Origin: Sphingomonas panacis
Lineage (GTDB): Bacteria; Pseudomonadota; Alphaproteobacteria; Sphingomonadales; Sphingomonadaceae
Direction: 5' to 3'
NCBI RefSeq assembly: GCF_001717955.1
Contig: NZ_CP014168.1
Location: 4,743,501 to 4,807,500 of the forward strand
Length of the DNA: 64,000 nt
Positions 30,358-37,890 of this stretch are shown here, one piece after another. A program made the position numbers and the translations under genes. How positions within the stretch are numbered: the first letter of the stretch is position 1; every line of letters begins with the position of its first letter. The notes under the pieces are model-generated. The model was not told where the DNA came from. It was given only the letters and a program-made list of their open reading frames with translations, and ran no database searches.

Positions 30358-30424
30358 GCCGGGTGACGGCGGCGTATCATGTCAAAGATTGATATAGCGT
30401 TATATTATCCACAACGCATCAAAC

Positions 30425-30835
30425 CTAGGTCAGTGCGCCCACCCCTTTAGGGGACGGGACGTTTGGAACCTCGCTTACGGAGAGCCCGGTACGAAGATCC
30501 GCGGGCCGGGCCGGCCCGCCTATCTCTCCAGAAGCTTGCCTTACGACCGTTGCGTACGCATCAGGCCCCCACACCGCACGCGGGTTCACCCCGTTTTTCC
30601 ACGCATCCAGAAGGCGAACCATCCGTCTCCAGTGCGCGCGATCCCGTCTCTTCCTGCACGTCCGAGCGCGGATTGCCAGTATCCGCCGACCTGATTCCCC
30701 ATGCAACTCAACGAAAGCGACCAATTCCAGCAAATCCCGGTTGATCTTCCAGTCCGACCTGGTTCTCTTGTAGAAAGCCATGGATATATAGGATCGAATT
30801 CGCTGATATATAGACAACCCTCCCTCGTCAGGCAT
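30425..30835 (-). CDS. Hypothetical protein in AT-richer island (136 aa)
   Basis: I do not recognise this 136-residue ORF. It is basic, especially around RIRSYISMAFYKRTRSDWK and RTCRKRRDRAHWRRM, without signal or membrane segments. Its third codon positions are much less GC-rich than those of neighbouring genes, and a second overlapping frame is open for 88 codons, so it may be spurious or a recently acquired gene. It sits at the left edge of a compositionally distinct island (about 30360-33300). A CCCC-TTTA-GGGG hairpin (30441-30452) lies inside its 3' end. Confidence 0.35.
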   Translation of the reverse strand: MPDEGGLSIYQRIRSYISMAFYKRTRSDWKINRDLLELVAFVELHGESGRRILAIRARTCRKRRDRAHWRRMVRLLDAWKNGVNPRAVWGPDAYATVVRQASGEIGGPARPADLRTGLSVSEVPNVPSPKGVGALT

Positions 30836-30865
30836 GATGCTAAATTCTCCATTTCAAATACGTCT

Positions 30866-31036
30866 TTAAATCGGAAGCGTAATCAACAGTATCATTGACG
30901 TGTCACGCCGAATACTTGTGAGTAATACTGCTCCATGCCGTTCGATCACGAATTCCAATTCGGAGCGCGTGGGCACCGCGACTTGCGTATCGACGAAAAA
31001 AAGCGTGACCAGATACCCATCATTGACGACTGGCAT
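30866..31036 (-). CDS. Putative small protein downstream of EAL gene (56 aa)
   Basis: This 56-residue ORF starts inside the last codons of the EAL gene (17-base overlap) in another frame, so it could be translationally coupled to it. The pattern is beta-helix-beta (GYLVTLFFVDT, SELEFVIERHG, AVLLTSIRRDTSMILLITLP), which resembles half of an ACT/ferredoxin-like fold. No family is recognised. Base composition is AT-richer than average. A regulatory or stabilising role for the phosphodiesterase is speculation. Confidence 0.35.
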   Translation of the reverse strand: MPVVNDGYLVTLFFVDTQVAVPTRSELEFVIERHGAVLLTSIRRDTSMILLITLPI

Positions 31037-32318
31037 CGATGGGCGGCACCGTCGGCCGGCCAAATAAGTAGCCCTGCTGCCAATGGCTGCCCGCCTCCCG
31101 TGCGAGCGCACTGTCCGCTTCGCTTTCGACGCCCTCGATTATGACGATATCCGACACCGAAGCCGCCAATCCGACGAGATGGTGCAGCACGCGACGGTCA
31201 CGCGGCGACGATTGCGCGCGGCGCAGGAACAATGCGTCGATCTTGGCGATATCGGGACGGATGGCGAGCAACTGATCGATCGACGCATGCCCCACGCCGA
31301 AATCGTCAAGGGCGATCCGACACCCGAAACCGCGCATCCGATCAGCAAAACGGACCATTTCGGAGATCGCGACGGGCGCCGATGTCTCGGTGATCTCGAT
31401 CACCAGCCGTTCCGCCAGCCCAGGTGTCATCGACAGCCGCGCGACGATATCCGACCACCAGAAATCGCAAGTGGCACTCTGCGCCGATATGTTGACGCCC
31501 AGCCGGACGTCGGGCGCGTTCTGCAATTCCCGCAGGACGCGCAGAACCATGATGCGATCCAGAGCCCGTATCAGGCCGAGCCGCTCCATCGCCTGAATGC
31601 CATCCGCCGACGATTGCACCGTCCCGTCGTCGCCTCGCCGGCGCAACAGGCATTCGTGATACAGAACCTGGCCGTCCGCCCCTGCATCGTGGATCGCCTG
31701 CCGCGCCAGAAGCGGCTCTTTTTCAAAGATGTTCTCGAACAGGTCTGCGGCGAGCGCCATATCGCCGTGATACCGGCTGCCCCATCCCGCGCGGTCGCGT
31801 CCGCCGCTCCCCATGGAAATCGCGAGGCCGGGAGCCTCCGCCCCCCGCTCCGCCAGCGACGCGTGGATGCGGAAGCCTTCGAAGACAACGGGCGCCGCCA
31901 TGAAGCGCGTGAAGGCCTGTAAATGACGGTGCGAACCGTCGTCGCCATCCACCTCCCACAAGCGATCGTTGACTGACGCGGATTCGCCGTGGCCGGGACG
32001 CGCCCCGGCGCCGAGACTGTCAAACCTCTGACCAATCTCCCTGCGAACCGCGATGGCCGCGTGATCCCCGAAAGCGGCTCCAATCGAGCGAAGGTTCGCG
32101 ATGCCCAGAAACAGGCGTGGCGCCCGGTGCCGTTGAGCGGCTTCACGCATGCCGCAGTCCCCGATCACACACTGCGGCACAGCGTGAAACGGGCACCAAG
32201 CACGCGGGCCACCCCCATCCATCCGAGCCATCGGCAACGACCGGTCCGGGGCACCCCGAGCGAAAGGACGATCCGATCGCAAAGCGCGATCGGTCCAACC
32301 CCCGGCGCACCCCTTCAA
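31020..32318 (-). CDS. EAL-domain c-di-GMP phosphodiesterase with degenerate N-terminal domain
   Basis: This 432-residue protein has a C-terminal EAL domain (about residues 200-430), predicted to hydrolyse cyclic di-GMP. The signature reads ECLLR instead of EALLR, but every catalytic position I can place is kept: NIS, EITET, DDFG, KID, EGVE and QGYLFG. The N-terminal half resembles a badly degenerate GGDEF domain (LFLGIANLRSIGAAFGDHAAIAVRREIG), with no GGDEF motif. No membrane segment is seen, so it is cytosolic. The first 50 residues look non-conserved and the true start may be internal. Its start lies 62 bp from the left inverted repeat of the recombinase element. Confidence 0.8.
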   Translation of the reverse strand: MKGCAGGWTDRALRSDRPFARGAPDRSLPMARMDGGGPRAWCPFHAVPQCVIGDCGMREAAQRHRAPRLFLGIANLRSIGAAFGDHAAIAVRREIGQRFDSLGAGARPGHGESASVNDRLWEVDGDDGSHRHLQAFTRFMAAPVVFEGFRIHASLAERGAEAPGLAISMGSGGRDRAGWGSRYHGDMALAADLFENIFEKEPLLARQAIHDAGADGQVLYHECLLRRRGDDGTVQSSADGIQAMERLGLIRALDRIMVLRVLRELQNAPDVRLGVNISAQSATCDFWWSDIVARLSMTPGLAERLVIEITETSAPVAISEMVRFADRMRGFGCRIALDDFGVGHASIDQLLAIRPDIAKIDALFLRRAQSSPRDRRVLHHLVGLAASVSDIVIIEGVESEADSALAREAGSHWQQGYLFGRPTVPPIDASRQ

Positions 32319-32380
32319 TCCGCGATCTCGCCGACATGCTCATCACCCCCGGACGGACGGGGCATCTGCCCGCTGACCGA

Positions 32381-32412
32381 GTTACACTTTGCCCAATAGT
32401 GTCGCAGACGGC
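32381..32412 (+). repeat. Left terminal inverted repeat of recombinase element
   Basis: This 32-bp repeat begins GTTACACTT and continues with TGCCCAATAGTGTCGCAGAC plus GGC. It matches the right end in inverse orientation at 29 of 32 positions. The three mismatches are the bases between the outer 6-bp and inner 23-bp blocks, which could be where strands are exchanged. Confidence 0.85.
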
Positions 32413-32487
32413 GAAAAGCAGGGGTTTGGCAACGGAGACGCGGTTACGGCGCCGTCCCGGAACACTGTGAAGGAAAGCTTCAGCGCA

Positions 32488-33300
32488 ATGCCCTGGTCCG
32501 TCTACAACCGCGAAGGCCAACGTAAATATCTCACGCGGTCCGAAACGCTGGATTTCCTCAGATCCGCGCACGCGCGGGAGCCTGCGGTTCGAGCGTTCTG
32601 CTGGATTCTGGCAGCCACCGGCTGTAGAATTTCCGAGGCGCTTGCGTTGACGGCCAGAAATATCGACTTCAAGACTGGAACCTTGATCATTCGCAGCCTG
32701 AAGAAACGCGGAAAACGCCTGTTCCGCTCTATCCCTCTGCCGAAAGATCTGCTCCTCCAGCTTCGCAAATGGCTCGATTCCGGTGTTTTTACTACGGAAC
32801 GATTATGGCCCTGGTCAAGAATGACCGGCTATCGTCGAATCTGTGAAGTGATGGATGCGGCTGGCATCCGTGGTGACTACGCATCGCCGAAAGGTTTGCG
32901 ACATGCCTTTGGCGTTCACGCCGTCCAATCAGGCATCCCGTTGAATCTCGTCCAACGCTGGCTGGGTCATGCCGATCTCAAGACGACCGCCATTTACGCG
33001 AACGCGATGGGCCCGGAGGAGCGCGAGATCGCCTCGCGCATGTGGGCGCCCAAGTCTCGCCGGGATCATCGCGAAGCTGATCCTGCCAACGCCTTCACAT
33101 GTCAGTCCACCACGGACGAGCATCTCCTATACACCCGTCCCCAAAGCGCTCCTGAAGCAGGGCCGGCACCCGTGATGTCCCTGCGGACCGAGGTGACATC
33201 CCCTCCCATGTTGAAGCGGGCCAATATCGTCACGAATTTTAGAGAAGCCTATTGCCGTCTGCGACACTATTGGGCATTTTGTAACAAGATTTATTCATGA
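32488..33300 (+). CDS. Tyrosine recombinase (minimal, catalytic domain only)
   Basis: This 270-residue protein is a phage-integrase-type recombinase. The catalytic residues are in GCRISEAL (Arg I), SLKKRGKR (beta-hairpin Lys), KGLRHAFG (Arg II, with Lys at the usual His II position), WLGHADLKTT and the nucleophile in AIYANAMG. The catalytic domain begins almost at the start, so the N-terminal DNA-binding domain is missing. I chose the ATG at 32488, preceded by AAGGAAAG; the frame is open back into the left repeat. The catalytic domain ends near residue 195; the last about 75 residues are not conserved, read through the right inverted repeat and stop just outside it, so the C-terminus may depend on the insertion site. 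Confidence 0.82.
   Translation: MPWSVYNREGQRKYLTRSETLDFLRSAHAREPAVRAFCWILAATGCRISEALALTARNIDFKTGTLIIRSLKKRGKRLFRSIPLPKDLLLQLRKWLDSGVFTTERLWPWSRMTGYRRICEVMDAAGIRGDYASPKGLRHAFGVHAVQSGIPLNLVQRWLGHADLKTTAIYANAMGPEEREIASRMWAPKSRRDHREADPANAFTCQSTTDEHLLYTRPQSAPEAGPAPVMSLRTEVTSPPMLKRANIVTNFREAYCRLRHYWAFCNKIYS
33254..33285 (-). repeat. Right terminal inverted repeat of recombinase element
   Basis: This repeat is the inverse copy of 32381-32412. It is read as coding sequence by the recombinase frame (residues ending CRLRHYWAFCN), and the stop codon lies 13 bases beyond it. Confidence 0.85.
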
Positions 33301-33707
33301 TAATCAAACTCTATGTGACGCCACTCGCGGATTTGAGCAAAACGCCGGAGCCAGGCATGCCGTTCCCCACTCGCTATTTTAGGCGAGATTCTCGATACCG
33401 GGCCGCTGGATCGCGCCACCGGCGCCGGTGAGATATCATGAGCCGCATCGCGCCACCCTGTCCCTGCTCGGCGCGGATCATATCGCGGTGCCCGGAGATC
33501 ATGGACATCGAAACGGCACCATTTCGGCGCAAACCGTACCGCGTGCGTTGTCCACGACACAGGTGCGCGTGCCCGAGCCAATTTCGATCGCTCCGGGGCG
33601 AACGAGGGGTCGGGCGGCGGCGCTGCGCACACCCCGCAGCCCACGGCGCTCGCGACGGCCACCCCCGCCATTTGGCGCAACGGCCATGACGCTGTACAGG
33701 CCCGGCG
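33301..33707. other. 407-bp stretch without a supported gene
   Basis: No convincing gene is seen. On the minus strand around 33525-33690, one frame begins like a signal peptide (MAGVAVASAVGCGVCAAPPP) with GC-rich third positions, while the coding-like composition then shifts to another frame (AIEIGSGTRTCVVDNARGTVCAEMVPFRCP, stop at about 33499). This may be a frameshifted remnant of a small exported protein, but the evidence is weak. The part next to the element is AT-richer. Confidence 0.3.
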
Positions 33708-35327
33708 ATGCTCCGTCTGTCCGGTCTCTACCTCCCGCTCGATCATCCCCCTGAGGCGATTGCGCCTGCGATCTGCGCGCGGCTTGGCGTCGCACCCGGC
33801 GATCTGCGCGGGTACACGCTGTATCGGCGCGGCAACGATGCGCGGCGGCGAAATGCCGTGCAGCTCGTCTATACGTTCGATGTCGATCTTGCCGACGAGG
33901 GCGCGGTGCTGGCGCGGCTCGCCGGCGACAAGGATCTCCGCCCTACCCCCGACATGACCTACCGCCCGCCCGTCACCGCGCCCGCCGGCTGGTCTGGCAC
34001 GCGGCCGGTGGTGATCGGCGCGGGGCCGTGCGGGCTGTTCGCGGGGCTGATCCTCGCGCAGATGGGGTTCCGCCCGATCATCCTCGATCGCGGCAAGGCG
34101 GTGCGCGAGCGGACCAAGGATACCTGGGGGCTGTGGCGGCGCGGCGTGCTCGACCCCGATTCGAACGTCCAGTTCGGCGAGGGCGGCGCCGGCACCTTCT
34201 CCGATGGCAAGCTTTACTGCCGGGTCAAAGACCCGCGCTTCCTCGGACGGAAAGTGCTGGAAGAGTTCGTCCGCGCGGGTGCGCCCGACGATATCCTGTG
34301 GGAAGCGCACCCGCATATCGGCACGTTCCGGCTGGTCTCGATGGTCGAGTCGATGCGCGCGCAGATCGAGTCGCTCGGCGGCGAATATCGCTGGCAGACG
34401 CGAGTCGACGATCTCGAACTGGAGCGCACGGGCGAGGGCCACCAGCGGCTGCGCGGGCTTCACCTCCACGACGGCAGCTTTCTGGAGGCCGAGCATGTCG
34501 TGCTCGCGGTCGGCCACAGCGCGCGGCCGACCTTCGAGATGCTCCATGCGCGCGGCGTCCATATCGAGGCCAAGCCGTTCTCGATCGGCGTGCGGATCGA
34601 GCATCCGCAAAGCTGGATCGACCGCGCGCGCTTCGGCGCCTGCGCGGGCCACCCCGATCTCGGTGCTGCGGCGTACAGCCTGTCGCATCACTGCGCGAAC
34701 GGGCGCACCGTCTACAGCTTCTGCATGTGCCCGGGCGGGCGCGTGGTGGCGGCGACCTCCGAGGAAGGCCGAGTCGTCACCAACGGCATGAGCCAATATT
34801 CGCGCGCCGAGTTCAACGCCAATTCAGGGCTGGTCGTCGCGATCGATCCGGCGCGGGATTATCCCGGCGGGCCGCTCGCGGGGATCGCGTTCCAGCGGCA
34901 TTGGGAGTCGCTCGCCTATGTCGCGGGCGGATCATCCTATCATGCGCCGGGGCAGCGCGTGGGCGATTTCCTTGCCGCTCGCGCCTCTACCGCGCTTGGT
35001 ACGGTGACGCCCTCCTACCAGCCCGGCGTGACGCCGACCGATCTCGCCGCCTGCCTGCCCGATTATGCGATCGAGGCGATCCGCGAGGCGCTGCCCGTGT
35101 TCGGCCGGCAGATCGCACGCTACGACGATCCCGATGCGGTGATGACCGGGGTGGAGACGCGCACCTCCTCCCCGATCCGAATCACGCGGGGCAAGGATTT
35201 CCAGAGCCTCAACAGCGAGGGGCTGTTCCCGGCGGGCGAAGGCGCCGGCTATGCGGGCGGCATCCTTTCGGCGGCGATCGACGGGATCAAGGTGGCGGAG
35301 GCGGTGGCGGCGCGCATCACGGCATGA
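33708..35327 (+). CDS. FAD-dependent oxidoreductase (COG2509-like)
   Basis: This 539-residue flavoprotein begins with an about 90-residue alpha/beta domain (APAICARLGVAPGDLRGYTLYRRGNDARRR), followed by a Rossmann FAD-binding motif (VVIGAGPCGLFAGLILAQMGFRPIILDRG). Other family features are NVQFGEGGAGTFSDGKLYCR, SFCMCPGGRVVAATSEEG, ETRTSSPIRITR and the C-terminal GLFPAGEGAGYAGGILSAAIDGIK. This is the widespread uncharacterised FAD-dependent dehydrogenase family. The substrate is unknown and no partner gene is adjacent. Confidence 0.88.
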   Translation: MLRLSGLYLPLDHPPEAIAPAICARLGVAPGDLRGYTLYRRGNDARRRNAVQLVYTFDVDLADEGAVLARLAGDKDLRPTPDMTYRPPVTAPAGWSGTRPVVIGAGPCGLFAGLILAQMGFRPIILDRGKAVRERTKDTWGLWRRGVLDPDSNVQFGEGGAGTFSDGKLYCRVKDPRFLGRKVLEEFVRAGAPDDILWEAHPHIGTFRLVSMVESMRAQIESLGGEYRWQTRVDDLELERTGEGHQRLRGLHLHDGSFLEAEHVVLAVGHSARPTFEMLHARGVHIEAKPFSIGVRIEHPQSWIDRARFGACAGHPDLGAAAYSLSHHCANGRTVYSFCMCPGGRVVAATSEEGRVVTNGMSQYSRAEFNANSGLVVAIDPARDYPGGPLAGIAFQRHWESLAYVAGGSSYHAPGQRVGDFLAARASTALGTVTPSYQPGVTPTDLAACLPDYAIEAIREALPVFGRQIARYDDPDAVMTGVETRTSSPIRITRGKDFQSLNSEGLFPAGEGAGYAGGILSAAIDGIKVAEAVAARITA

Positions 35328-35329
35328 TC

Positions 35330-35455
35330 GTCGCCCCGGCGCAGGCCGGGGCCGCTGCGTTTAGGCCACCCGGCTCGCCAAATTACGCAGCGGCCCCGGC
35401 CTTCGGGCCCCATCAAAGTATTACTTTGATGGGATGCCCTGCGCCGGGGCGACGG
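35330..35455. repeat. Nested palindromic intergenic repeat
   Basis: Three nested elements are present. GTCGCCCCGGCGCAGGCCGG (from 35330) is matched by CTGCGCCGGGGCGAC near 35438-35453; GGGGCCGCTGCGT is matched by ACGCAGCGGCCCC (35385-35397); and a perfect 23-bp palindrome lies at 35410-35432 (CCATCAAAGTA T TACTTTGATGG). It sits between two convergent genes and could end both transcripts as a large hairpin. Confidence 0.75.
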
Positions 35456-35460
35456 TGAGT

Positions 35461-36792
35461 TCAAAGTTGCTCGCCCTCATTCTGCTTCAGCAGCCGGGCG
35501 ACCATCCAGCCGGCGGCGAGGATCAGGAACGGCATCGCCGGGTAATGATAACGCACCTGCCCGGTGAAGGCGAAGGCGGTGAGCGTCACGAACGCCGGCA
35601 TGCAGCCGAGCAGCAGGATCGGGCGCCGCCCCTGCCGCGCACGCCCGCCGCGCCACAGCGACGGCACCGCAACCGCGAGGCCCGCGAAGCCGAACAGCAG
35701 CACGCCGATGTAATAGAGGTGGTTGACGACCTGAGCGATGGTGAACGCCGGGCCGAGACCGGGATAGCTCGAATCGACGCCCCACAGGCCATCGCTGTCC
35801 TTGCGCCACACGAACAGCACCTTGCGCAGCCCCAGCGCGGCCCACCGCCCCGGATGGTGGACGATCCAGTCCTTGGCGAGCGCCTTGAAGCGCTGGTCGA
35901 GTTCGACCTGGCGGTAGACATGCTCGCGGTATGGGATGCCGACGCCGGTCGCGTCCCAGATCGGCGTGCGCTCCCATTCGTACCAGTCGCCGGTGGCGCG
36001 GTCGTTGGCGCCATAATACAACGCGATGCCGCCGTTGGTTGAGACCGGGATGAAAGCGCCCATTTCGATGGTGTTGCGGATGCTCCACGGCAGCACCACC
36101 GCCGCCAGCGCGAGATGGACCGGCAGCACCGCGCGCAGCAGCCCGCGCCAGCCGAAATCGCTGAAGCACAACGCCATCGCGATCAACGCGCCGATCGGGA
36201 AGAACATGATCTGCGCGCGCATCAGCGTCGCCGCACCGAACAGCAGCCCCGCCCCCGCCAGCGCCCACAGCCGCGCGCGCCCGGCGACCATCACCACGAA
36301 CGCGGCCATCACCAGCGCGGTCGACAGCGTTTCCGCGAAGGTCTGCCCGGTGTAGGCGATATGCGCGGGATAGACCGCATAGAGCAAAGCGGCGATGCGA
36401 CGCCCAAGCGGGCCGATGCCGAGCAGCGCGCCGAAGCGGAGCATCAGCGCGAGGATCGCGGCGGCGGCGGCGAGGTTGAGCGCCATCGGGCCGAGCAGCG
36501 ACGGCCCGGCGGCGATCATGCTCGCGGCGAGCGCGGCGGGGTAGCCGACCGGCCAGAACGCGGTCGGGCGGCCCTGTTCCTGGAAGCCGAGCCCACGCGC
36601 CATGTCGTGCGCGCGGTCGATATACCATAATCCGTCGGACATCGGCTGTTGCGGCATCAGCAGCATCAGCGCGAGGCGCAGCACAATCGCGAGCGCGAAG
36701 ATCGCCGGCACGACCCAGCGCGCCGTCTCGACCGTGCCGAGCCAGCTCCGCCGCGCGGGCGAATGCGTCGCCACGTCTATTGCCATATCCAT
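35461..36792 (-). CDS. GT39-like polyisoprenyl-phosphate glycosyltransferase, membrane
   Basis: This 443-residue polytopic protein (about 11 helices) resembles ArnT/PMT-type GT-C transferases that use undecaprenyl-phosphate sugars on the periplasmic side. The first periplasmic loop has an acidic motif (MSDGLWYIDRAHDMARGLGF) and is followed by FWPVGYPAALA, both typical. I chose the ATG at 36792 because a GGGGAG ribosome site precedes it; the frame is open upstream into the TesB start. The acceptor is unknown. It lies 117 bp from the divergent TesB gene. Confidence 0.8.
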   Translation of the reverse strand: MDMAIDVATHSPARRSWLGTVETARWVVPAIFALAIVLRLALMLLMPQQPMSDGLWYIDRAHDMARGLGFQEQGRPTAFWPVGYPAALAASMIAAGPSLLGPMALNLAAAAAILALMLRFGALLGIGPLGRRIAALLYAVYPAHIAYTGQTFAETLSTALVMAAFVVMVAGRARLWALAGAGLLFGAATLMRAQIMFFPIGALIAMALCFSDFGWRGLLRAVLPVHLALAAVVLPWSIRNTIEMGAFIPVSTNGGIALYYGANDRATGDWYEWERTPIWDATGVGIPYREHVYRQVELDQRFKALAKDWIVHHPGRWAALGLRKVLFVWRKDSDGLWGVDSSYPGLGPAFTIAQVVNHLYYIGVLLFGFAGLAVAVPSLWRGGRARQGRRPILLLGCMPAFVTLTAFAFTGQVRYHYPAMPFLILAAGWMVARLLKQNEGEQL

Positions 36793-36908
36793 TGCCACAC
36801 TCCCCGCTTGCTGGCGCGGCGAGCGTAGCGGAACTGTGTTAACGGATCGCACCGTCTTGACTTGGGCGATGCGGGCGCGAACGACGAGCGTGCGCAGTGT
36901 GGAAGCCA

Positions 36909-37778
36909 ATGATGACCGATGCCAAGCCCGACGATTTCGCCCGCCAGCTCGTGACGTTGCTCGATGTCGAGGAGATCGACACCGATCTGTTCCGTGGCCC
37001 CCGCCTGCCCGGCGCGGTCGGTCGTGTGTTCGGCGGTCAGGTGATCGCGCAGGCGCTGCAAGCCGCGCAACGCTCGACCGAGGCGCCCAAGATCGCGCAT
37101 TCGCTCCACGCCTATTTCATGCGGCCGGGCAATGACGATTACCCGATCGTGTTCCGCGTGGTGCGCGATTTCGACGGGCGCAGCTTCGCGACGCGGCGGG
37201 TGATCGCGACCCAGAAGGGCGTGCCGATCCTGACGATGACGGCGAGCTTCCAGATCCCCGAGGACGGGCTGCATCATCAGGACGCGATGCCCGATGTACC
37301 CGGCCCGGAGCGGTTGATGAACGAGCAGGAGCTTCGTGCCGGGCGTGCCGCGCCGCAGGGATCGCCGCCGCCCGCCTTCTCCCGCGCGATCGAGGTGCGG
37401 CCGGTCGAGCCCGCGCTCTGGGCGTTGCCCGAGGCGGGGCCGACGGTGCTCAACGTGTGGTTGCGCGCGATCGGCACGATCGGCGACGATCCGGCGATGC
37501 ACCGCGCGGCGCTCGCCTATGCCTCTGATCTCGGGCTGATCGCGGCGGCGCGGTCACCGCACCCGATCACGTTGTTCGATCCGCGCGTCCAGGGCGCCAG
37601 CCTCGACCATGCATTGTGGCTGCACGAGCCGTTCCGCGCCGACGAGTGGCTGCTTTATTCGATCGAATCGCCCTGGTCCGGCCATGCGCGCGGGCTGGGC
37701 CGCGGCCGCATCTTCACGCGCGACGGGCGTCTGGTCGCGAGCAGCGCGCAGGAGGGGTTGATGCGCTGGCGGGGGTGA
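36909..37778 (+). CDS. tesB: Acyl-CoA thioesterase II (TesB-like)
   Basis: This 289-residue double-hotdog protein hydrolyses acyl-CoA to fatty acid and CoA. Typical segments are DLFRGPRLPGAVGRVFGGQVIAQAL, HSLHAYFMRPG and, in the second hotdog, the Asp/Thr/Gln catalytic region around AYASDLGLI and ASLDHALWLHEPFRADEWLLY. Two adjacent ATGs (36909, 36912) follow a GGAAG; a GTG at 36897 is also possible. Confidence 0.92.
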   Translation: MMTDAKPDDFARQLVTLLDVEEIDTDLFRGPRLPGAVGRVFGGQVIAQALQAAQRSTEAPKIAHSLHAYFMRPGNDDYPIVFRVVRDFDGRSFATRRVIATQKGVPILTMTASFQIPEDGLHHQDAMPDVPGPERLMNEQELRAGRAAPQGSPPPAFSRAIEVRPVEPALWALPEAGPTVLNVWLRAIGTIGDDPAMHRAALAYASDLGLIAAARSPHPITLFDPRVQGASLDHALWLHEPFRADEWLLYSIESPWSGHARGLGRGRIFTRDGRLVASSAQEGLMRWRG

Positions 37779-37800
37779 TGGGTGGCTCGACTCCGCCAAA

Positions 37801-37881
37801 CCGTTCGCCCTGAGCTTGTCGAAGGGCGTGCCACGGGCGTCGCGCTTTGGGCACGTGCTTCGACAAGCTCAGCACGAACGG
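37801..37881. repeat. CGTTCG...CGAACGG repeat, copy 1
   Basis: Inverted arms CCGTTCGCCCTGAGCTTGTC (from 37801) and CTTCGACAAGCTCAGCACGA (to 37881) flank a short loop. Arms are about 31 bp. The same family occurs at 44432-44513 and in a diverged form at 49629-49706, always between genes. Confidence 0.8.
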
Positions 37882-37890
37882 CGGCGGGGA

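Larger units (their letters stand above)
32381..33285. mobile_element. 905-bp element: one tyrosine recombinase between 32-bp inverted repeats
   Basis: The ends are inverted copies: 6 matching outer bases (GTTACA), 3 variable bases, then 23 identical bases starting TGCCCAATAGTGTCGCAGAC. Between them lies a single tyrosine recombinase gene and nothing else clear. No target-site duplication is evident, as expected for tyrosine recombinases. It could be a minimal transposable element related in principle to the three-recombinase RIT elements, or an invertible DNA segment that flips at its repeats. The surrounding region is AT-richer than the rest of the window. Confidence 0.75.

Noticed and set aside
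30425..30620. Possible group II intron or structured RNA remnant
   Set aside because: The region has a CCCC-TTTA-GGGG hairpin and unusual composition, but I found no domain V, no GUGYG-like 5' boundary and no reverse transcriptase.
32389..32487. Recombinase start inside the left inverted repeat (TTG at 32389)
   Set aside because: The residues before 32488 are not conserved in character and only the ATG at 32488 has a ribosome site.
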